A program made the translations under genes and the position numbers. A DNA stretch of 64,000 nucleotides from contig OW121740.1 of the NCBI GenBank assembly GCA_933228675.1, positions 131,223,799 through 131,287,798 of the forward strand. The letters run 5' to 3'. The notes beneath the pieces were generated by a model that saw only the letters and a program-made list of their open reading frames with translations, was not told the DNA's origin and ran no database searches. This DNA comes from Stomorhina lunata. Lineage: Eukaryota; Arthropoda; Insecta; Diptera; Rhiniidae. Numbering within the stretch: position 1 is the stretch's first letter; the number at the start of each line of letters is the position of its first letter. Positions 56,263 through 64,000 of the stretch are shown piece after piece.

Positions 56263-58409
56263 AAGTTTAAACGAAATCAAAGAGATTCAAATTATAAATC
56301 TCTATTCTTAGGACGAAAATTTTCAAAATCATTCTATATTCAATAAATTTATTTATTTTTTATATTCAATTTGACAAAATATGCACGTCGTTCCATTTTT
56401 GTTTTTTTTTGATACTTCCCATACAAATAATCTGTTCATGTTTGAGATCAGTCTTATATGAATATTAAACACTCTGAGTCAATATTTGAAAATTTTAGTT
56501 AAACTCGTAAAGTTCTTAGAGGTGTAGGGTATCTTAGTTTGGACTTGAATCATTGTACTTTCCTACTTGTTTGCCTAAAGTTTTCTTGCTGTTTTTATTC
56601 AGTATAATTTTTATAACTCAACAATTTTCATAGTTTTGTCCGAAATGAAAAACGAAATGTATGTTGCCACATTAGAGTGCCGCCAAATACAATTCAAGTA
56701 TTTGCATAAGATTTCTTTTTATTATTTCTTTAGAGCTTTTTTGTTGGTGTGCTTTGGTCGTAAGAAACCAAACTGTAAGAAATAAAAATTAAAAACAAAC
56801 AAAATCATGAAAGACATGACAACAGTTGAAATAATTTTGTGATACCTTGTCCCAATTGCATTGGCAACCAACAACTAACCGGCTACAAAGCAAGGCAACA
56901 GTCAGCCAGCCAGTCGGTTGCAGCAGGCCGATGATGGTGGTGTTATGAAGAAGCCAGGTTGGCTACAGCTCAACTATCTCTGGTCCAACTACATTTGAGG
57001 AAGACCAACAGAAGGCGGCAAAAGTCACCTTTTTATGTTTAATATAATTGCTAGGGTGGTTATTATTTAATTGGTTGCCTGCTTTAGGAAAGTGTTAACA
57101 ATGGGATGGTAAATTTTAATTGGCTTACAAAAAATCTTGAATTAAATCACAAATTTGTAGAATTTCAAAAATTTTAAAAAATTTTAATTTTACTGGTTAT
57201 AGTCTTTAGTATTTCAAAACCCATTGTGCAGCCTTATAAAGCTTCTTAAACATTAGTCCACTTTAAATGCTACTTTTAATTTGACGATATTTTTTCACTT
57301 TTCTGAATATTAGCAACCAAATACTTGCTGCTGTTCTACTGCAGCAACAGCAGCTGCTGATGATGATGATGCTGATGATTGTACTTGCAAACCAATTAAA
57401 ATTCAAAGAACCATGAAGGCCTGTTTATATAGATTTTTTTCTCGTTTAAATTTTTATTTTCTCTTTCTCGTTTTCCTTTCTGCAAGTTCTTGTATTTATT
57501 TGAACACTGAAAATTAAGACCATTTTTTTTCAGAAGCTTCATTTTTGTTCAAGTTTTTCTTCTTTGCTATTCTGTTGGAAAAATCAAACTCAAAAAAAGG
57601 AAGAAAGAACAAATTATTTTAAGGTTTTTATAATTGATGTTAAGCAGCAGTAAATTAATGATGTTGCTGTTGCTACTGAACTGACTCGACTTTAAAGAAT
57701 GAAATAAATATATATTTTTTTTTAGCTTCTTAGCTTTTTTGTTGCTCTAGTCGTTCGTCCTGCTGTAAATCTGGAAAAAGTTTTAAATATTGTTTAAGCA
57801 CAACAATGTTGCGAAAATTATGTTAAGTATTTCCTTTTTGAGATTTAAAGTTAGTTGTTGTATTAAAAACAATTTGGAAAATTTTAAGCAGAGATTACAG
57901 ACGATTTATGAAGTGGCAAAGAAAACATAAGTAATTTTATGAATTTTATGGGCGTAAAAGAATTGGATGTCTTAAATTTTGCCATGATAAATAGTAAAAA
58001 ATACTTGTCCTTTTAAACGGACAAGATCTGATATGTTAAGCGGGTGAGCTAGAACTTTTCATTTACAAATGGTTTTTAGCGATCTTGCAACTTGTTCTGA
58101 GCGTTGTCATAATGGAAGATTATGGCCTTATTTCTGGTCAAATATACACACATGTGATCGTCTTACCCGATTTCAACAGCTTAAAATACAAAATACCCTT
58201 CATATCATTTCAAATACAAAGCATTTGCTTCAATCGAGTATTGAGTTGTATTCACATGTGTTTACCTCCAAAATACCATATTTTTTATTATTGACACAAA
58301 TCATAATTTGTCCAAATCGATGATTAACTTGTATATCCAATCGAACTTGAAAAAAAACTAATTTTTAATCCTGAATCCATTTCAAATCGCTTCACTTCCG
58401 AAGTCGCAG
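56263..58409. other. Intergenic or intronic DNA with GC-richer islands
   Basis: An island at about 56870-57020 (CAGTCAGCCAGCCAGTCGG) and a CTG/GAT-rich tract at 57325-57380 (GCAGCAACAGCAGCTGCTGA) stand out from the AT-rich background. They might be 5' UTR or regulatory DNA of the homeobox gene, whose upstream exons should lie in this direction, but no open frame supports an exon. Frames at 58069-58323 are not convincing. Confidence 0.4.
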
Positions 58410-59915
58410 ATTTCATAGAATAAAATTTTTGATCGTGAATTTCATGGTAATCGTTGAGTCTATTTTGCAATCTACGATCATAATTTTTAATCGTGGATCT
58501 TTATTGGGTCGACTTTTCAATCGATCGTCGATCTTTATTTATTATTCAGTAGATTGTGCACATTTATAGAGTTGACTTTTAATCGATTGTGGATCTTTAT
58601 AGAGTCGATTCTTCAATCGATCGTTGATCTTTATAGAGACTTTAATTTCAATTGTGAACTATAAAAGTCTATTTTTCAATCGACGACCATAATTTTTAAT
58701 CGTGTATCTTTATAGAGTCGATTTTTCAATCGACGACCATAATTTTTAATCGTAGATCTTTATAGAGTCGATTTTTCAATCGACCATCATAATTTTTAAT
58801 CGTAGATCTTTATAGAGTCGATTTTTTAATCGACGATCATAATTTTTAATCGTAGATCTTTATAGAGTCGATTTTTCAATCGAGCGTTGATTTTTATAGA
58901 GACTTTAATTTGTAGACTATAAAAGTATATTTTTCAATCGATGATCATAATTTTTTATCGCGGATCTTTATAGAGACGATTTTTCTATCGATCGTCGATC
59001 TTTAGAGAGTCGACCTTTCAATAGATCGTGGATCTTTATAGGTTGATTTTTTAATCGATCGTGTATCTTTATAGAGTCGTTAATTTCAATTGTGTACTAT
59101 AAAAGCCTATTTTTTTAATCGACGATCATAATTTTTAATCGTGGATCTTAATAGAGTCGATTTTCAATCGGCGATCATAATTTTTAATCGTGGATCTTTA
59201 TAAAGTCGATTTCTCAATCGACGATCATAATTTTTAATCGTGGATCTTTATGGAGTCGATTTTTTAATCGACGATCATAATTTTTAATCGTAGATCTTTA
59301 TAGAGTCGATTTTTCAATCGATCGTTGATCTTTATAGAGACTTTAATTTGTAGACTATAAAAGTATATTTTTCAATCTATGATCATAATTTTTTATCGCG
59401 GATCTTCGATCTTTAGAGAGTCAAAATTTCAATAGATCGTGGATCTTTATAGGTTGAGTTTTTAATCGATCGTGAATCTTTATAGAGTCGTTAATTTCAA
59501 TTGTGGACTATAAAAGTATATTTTTTTAATCGACGATTATAATTTTTAACTGTGGATCTTTATAGTGTCGATTTTTTAATAGATCGTGGAAATTTATAGA
59601 GTCGATTTTTTAATCGATTCTGGATCTTTATAGAGTTCGATTTTTTAATCGATCGTGGATCTTTTTAGAGTCTTTAATTTTAATTGTGGACTATTAAGTA
59701 ATTTTTTCAATCGACGATCATAATTTTTAATCGTAGAAATTTATAGAGTAGATTTTTTAGTCTATTATCGATCTTTAGAAAGACGACTTTTCAATAGATC
59801 GTGGATATTTAAAGAGTCGATTTTTTTAATCGATCTTTATAGGTTGAGTTTTTAATCGATCGTGAACCTTTATAGAGTCTTTAATTTCAGTTGAGAACTG
59901 TAAAAGTCTATTTTT
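58410..59915 (+). repeat. 50-bp satellite, ATCGTAGATCTTTATAGAGT unit
   Basis: About 30 degenerate units; 58681 and 58731 begin the same phrase (CGACGACCATAATTTTTAAT) exactly 50 bp apart. Half-units of about 38-40 bp also occur, built from GATCTTTATAGAGTCGATTT and TTCAATCGA. A higher-order variant (GACTTTAATTTGTAGACTAT) repeats at 58901 and 59339, 438 bp apart. Confidence 0.9.
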
Positions 59916-62864
59916 TGGCAATATTTACCGTAAGAGCTTTTAAAGCTGTTAACCCCAAATACAAATATTAATGTATGTGTTTTTGGACAGGTCTTTTTTA
60001 AACCATTTTTCAGTATCAAGGCAAAATATTAAAATAACACATTTCTTTAGAACATTATATTGTGAATGCTTCAGAAGTTTAAAGTGAAAGCTTTTAACTT
60101 TTCTATTAGAAAGTTTAGTGCTAGAGATTTTATAAAAGCTTATTACTTTCCTATAACAAAGTTAAAGCTTTAGAGTTTTAAAATAGAACATTTTCTGTAG
60201 AACATTTCATTACTATTTAAGTTTCAGAAGTTTAATGTGAAAGTTTTAAACTATTTTGTTTGGTGTGAGAGCTTTAGCTTTTCCTGCAAAAAGTTAAATT
60301 TATACTTTATTAACCAAAGTTTAATGTGAAAGCTTTAGACTTTTAAACTAGATTTATACTTTTTTTCCATAAAAAATTTCTAAAATAATCCCTTAATAAA
60401 GAAAGCTTTTTAATCAAATTTTTAATACAAAATTCCTAAAATAAATCCATGATAAATCGATGATAGAGTTTAATGTAAAATCTTTAGACTGAAAGTTTGA
60501 TGTGTAATATTTGGACTTTTCTAAAAAAAAAATTTAATGGGAAAGCTTTTGACTTTTTTTTATACAAAAACCCAATATAATTGCTTTATAAATTTTTAAT
60601 TAAAGACTTTTCTATTTAATTTAATGTGAAAGCTCAACTTTTTATATATCAAAATTTAAATTTTAAACGTAATTCTTTGTTATGGGCTAAACATTAAAGA
60701 CTTTTCTGTAGGAAAGTTTATTGCGAAAGCTTTGGGCTTTTAGCTAATTGGTTAAAAAATAACAAAAGTCCTGTAATTTTTTTTTTTAATTTTTAAACGC
60801 TCAACTTTAACTTTAATGTATCAAAATTTATTTTATAAACGTTATTATTTGTTTTGGGCCAAACATAAAAGCTTTAACTTTTCTGCAGAGAAATTAATTG
60901 TGAAAGCTTTGGTCTCTTTAAGCTAATTTGTTAATAAATTACAAAAGTCCTTTAACAATTCAAATATATACGAGTAGTTTCCTTTTTTTCCTTCAACAAG
61001 TTTTGTACGTTTTTAACATTTAAACTATTTTCAGTTTTTAACAAGATTTTTCACTTTTTCGTTTTCGTGGTGCCTCTTGTTAAAAGTATTTTTTTCAACT
61101 TTAACGATGCGTAATTTTCGTCTTATTTTACGTTTCACTGCGTCTTTGTTGCAAATACGTTTGTTGGCTGTGGGTATCGTGGCAAAGAGTCAGCCACTAT
61201 TTTAATGGCCAACAATTTGATTTATGTTTATCATCACTTTATAATTTTTTACTTAAACATATTAAATGTTTATTAAAGTGTAATTAACTTAAAGGCTTTA
61301 GAGGTAATAATTCTTAAGAAGCAACGTTTTTTTTTTGTTCTCAAAATATAAATATTTAGTTTATTTGCAATTCTATAATTAAATGTCTGTGCTATAAAAT
61401 GTAGTTTAATGCAGGTCGTCTAAGTGTGTGGGACAAAAACGAATTTCAATCATCACTTTAATTAGATTTATTTTTTTTTCTTTTATTATATTAAAACTAA
61501 TTAAAAGCTTTTTAAATCATAAAAAATGTTTTAATAAAAAAAAATAGTTTTTATAAAATTTCAAATTCTTAGATCTTCAAATGTCTATCCTCTTTCATCT
61601 AATGTAGCTGATCTTTAATGCAACAATTTTTTTTCACATTATCTTTCTTATTTTAAAGATCACATCTGATATTGTAAGAATTATTACAAAAACCTCTTTA
61701 GAACTTTTTACACTTGCGTTTTAATTGAATTTATGATTCATAAAACGTCTCATAATTTTAAGTATATTTGCCGTAACTAAAAACTTTTGATCTGACATCA
61801 TTTTGCTAGCATTTCAATTTAATACTTTTAGTATTTTGTCGCCCAAAGAAAAAGAAATTTAATTAAAACAGATTAAATGTAGTAAAAATGCAATTACATT
61901 CAACCAACACAATATCTATAAAATATTACTTCCATTATGCGCTACAATAAATTTTAAAACTATAATTAATAAAGTCAACTTTAATGAAGTTTTATGAACA
62001 AGAAAATAATTTGGAAAAGTAAGAAAATCTACGGAAAAAACTCTCCAAAATTAATAAAGTAAAAGCAAAGACCCTATAAAATAAAGATTTTGCACTTCCA
62101 TACATTGATTTGCCGCATGGTCGTTTTGAAAACTCCACAAAAAAGAGAGTATACCGCTTTTACTCAAATTCGGAAACAACTAATGGAGAGGATTATCCAA
62201 TCAGAGAAATCTATGTTTGTGCATTTGTGGTTTTCATTGCTCTTTATCCACTTTAATTTCACATTTGACAGAAAAAACTGCATGGAAAGCAAAATCTTTA
62301 TATCACATTGTCTTTTTTAAAAGCTTTAGATTTTTTTATAGGTACATATGTTTCTGAAGCCAGTTTGATGAAAAGGCTTTTAATTTTTTAAAAATGTATA
62401 ACGTAGACTATAGGAAAATTTAATATGAAAGCTTTAGATGTGAAAACTTAATGTTAAAGCTTTCAAACGAAAGTTTTTTGAAAAAGTTTTAGACTTTTCC
62501 ATAGAAGTCTGAGAGCTTTAAACTTGTATTTTTTAAATTTTTAATTTAAAAACTTTATATTATCAATTGGAAAACTTTAGATTTTTGTATCGGTATGTTT
62601 TATCTGTAAGCTTTCCACTCTTCTAAATCCAAGTTTAATAGGAAAGTTTTTGAATTTCCTAAAAAAAAGTTTATTGTGAAACCTTAAGACTTTTCTATAC
62701 GAAAGCTTTGGACGGAAGATTTTAGCAAAAGTTTTAGATTTTTCCACAAAAGTGGAAATGTAAACTTAAATAAAATTGCCAAACATTTTTTTAAAAGGAT
62801 TTATGTGAAAGCTTTAAGCTTTTTTATATTAATTAAAACTATTCTATATAAAAGTTTGTTGTGA
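59916..62864. repeat. Old, diverged form of the 36-bp satellite mixed with unique DNA
   Basis: From about 60060 to 60920 and again from 62320 to 62860, phrases such as GTTTAAAGTGAAAGCTTTTA and GAAAGCTTTAGACTTTT recur irregularly, clearly related to the 36-bp unit of the clean array to the right. Between them (about 60950-62060) the sequence is AT-rich and unremarkable. The piece 62060-62165 matches the leading part of the mariner remnant at 54020-54125 and overlaps a 76-codon frame that is not considered a gene. Confidence 0.75.
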
Positions 62865-63477
62865 CAGCAGAAGACATTTCTGTAGAATAGGAAAAGGTTT
62901 TTAAATAAAGTATAGAAAAGTTTAAAGTGAAAGCTTTGGACTTTTCAATAGAAAAGTTTAAAGTGAAAGCTTTGGACTTTTCTATAGAAAAGTTTAAAGT
63001 AAAAGCTTTGGACTTTTCTATAGAAAAGTTTAAAGTGAAAGCTTTGGACTTTTCTATAGAAAAGTTTAAAGTGAAAGCTTTGGACTTTTCTATAGAAAAG
63101 TTTAAAGTGAAAGCTTTGGACTTTTCTATAGAAAAGTTTAAAGTAAAAGCTTTGGACTTTTCTATAGAAAAGTTTAAAGTGAAAGCTTTGGACTTTTCTA
63201 TAGAAAAGTTTAAAGTGAAAGCTTTGGACTTTTCTATAGAAAAGTTTAAAGTGAAAGCTTTGGACTTTTCTATAGAAAAGTTTAAAGTGAAAGCTTTGGA
63301 CTTTTCTATAGAAAAGTTTAAAGAGAAAGCTTTGGACTTTTCTATAGAAAAGTTAAAAGTGAAAGCTTTGGACTTTTCAATAGAAAAGTTTAAAGTGAAA
63401 GCTTTGGACTTTTCTATAGAAAAGTTTAAAGTGAAAGCTTTGGACATTTCTATAGAAAAGTTTAAAGTGAAATCTTT
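62865..63477 (+). repeat. 36-bp satellite block 1 with leader
   Basis: A 55-bp leader (starting CAGCAGAAGACATTTCTGTA) is followed from 62920 by exactly 15 units of 36 bp and a partial sixteenth. The unit contains GTTTAAAGTGAAAGCTTTGG then ACTTTTCTATAGAAAA. Unit 12 (63316) carries the marker GTTTAAAGAGAAAG and is followed by one starting GTTAAAAG. Because 36 is 12 codons, both strands stay open (about 196-202 codons), reading KVKALDFSIEKF on the plus strand. I regard the frames as a consequence of the repeat, not genes. Confidence 0.95.
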
Positions 63478-64000
63478 CAGCAGAAGACATTTCTGTAGAA
63501 TAGGAAAAGGTTTTTAAATAAAGTATAGAAAAGTTTAAAGTGAAAGCTTTGGACTTTTCTATAGAAAAGTTTAAAGTGAAAGCTTTGGACTTTTCTATAG
63601 AAAAGTTTAAAGTGAAAGCTTTGGACTTTTCTATAGAAAAGTTTAAAGTGAAAGCTTTGGACTTTTCTATAGAAAAGTTTAAAGTGAAAGCTTTGGACTT
63701 TTCTATAGAAAAGTTTAAAGTGAAAGCTTTGGACTTTTCAATAGAAAAGTTTAAAGTGAAAGCTTTGGACTTTTCTATAGAAAAGTTTAAAGTAAAAGCT
63801 TTGGACTTTTCTATAGAAAAGTTTAAAGAGAAAGCTTTGGACTTTTCTATAGAAAAGTTAAAAGTGAAAGCTTTGGACTTTTCAATAGAAAAGTTTAAAG
63901 TGAAAGCTTTGGACTTTTCTATAGAAAAGTTTAAAGTGAAAGCTTTGGACTTTTCAATAGAAAAGTTTAAAGTGAAAGCTTTGGACTTTTCTATAGAAAA
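63478..64000 (+). repeat. 36-bp satellite block 2 with leader, running off the window
   Basis: The same leader recurs 613 bp after the first. From 63533 there are 13 full units to the window edge. The GTTTAAAGAGAAAG marker unit is the ninth (63821) rather than the twelfth, so the blocks differ by three units in front of the marker. The array continues beyond 64000. Confidence 0.95.

Overview
The window looks like nuclear DNA of a higher (schizophoran, possibly calliphorid-like) fly. It is very AT-rich, genes have small phase-matched introns, the coding complement is insect-like, and most of the length is satellite and transposon debris. The species assignment is inference. Gene order was judged from memory of Drosophila, not from a search.

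Layout. From 1 to about 16.6 kb there are four large arrays of a degenerate AT-rich 29-bp satellite. The first array (541-4105) is inverted relative to the next three (7336-9985, 10866-13185, 14506-16622). A Tc1/mariner-superfamily element with a DD37E-type transposase, broken by one frameshift, lies between the inverted arms (5136-6413). From 16.6 to 28.6 kb I see no host gene. That stretch holds dispersed repeats, short tandem arrays, a piggyBac-like MITE with TTAA ends, a 1.67-kb element studded with GTCGGCA motifs, and a mariner remnant.

The gene island is 28.6-46.9 kb. It contains CHORD (four exons, +), an RWDD1-like gene (two exons, -), the ATP synthase subunit e gene (+, divergent from the RWDD1-like gene), a XRCC3/Spindle-B recombinase gene (five exons, +), and the last exon of an NK-class homeobox gene, probably NK7.1 (-). 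The genes have unrelated jobs: HSP90 co-chaperone, translation-associated RWD protein, mitochondrial F1Fo subunit, meiotic DNA repair, and transcription factor. I see no shared pathway.

From 46.9 to 64 kb no further exon was found, although the upstream exons of the homeobox gene should lie there or beyond the window. This part has two near-identical 1.27-kb TIR elements carrying tRNA-Ala-like modules (one copy starts at 42.06 kb, the other at 50.50 kb), several small TIR elements, a mariner corpse, a fold-back, a 50-bp satellite, and a nearly perfect 36-bp satellite that stays open on both strands and runs off the right edge.

The most notable results are the inverted satellite architecture, an insertion site of the CCCAG element proved by a neighbouring empty copy, the tRNA-like modules inside a TIR element, and several TIR families that I cannot name.
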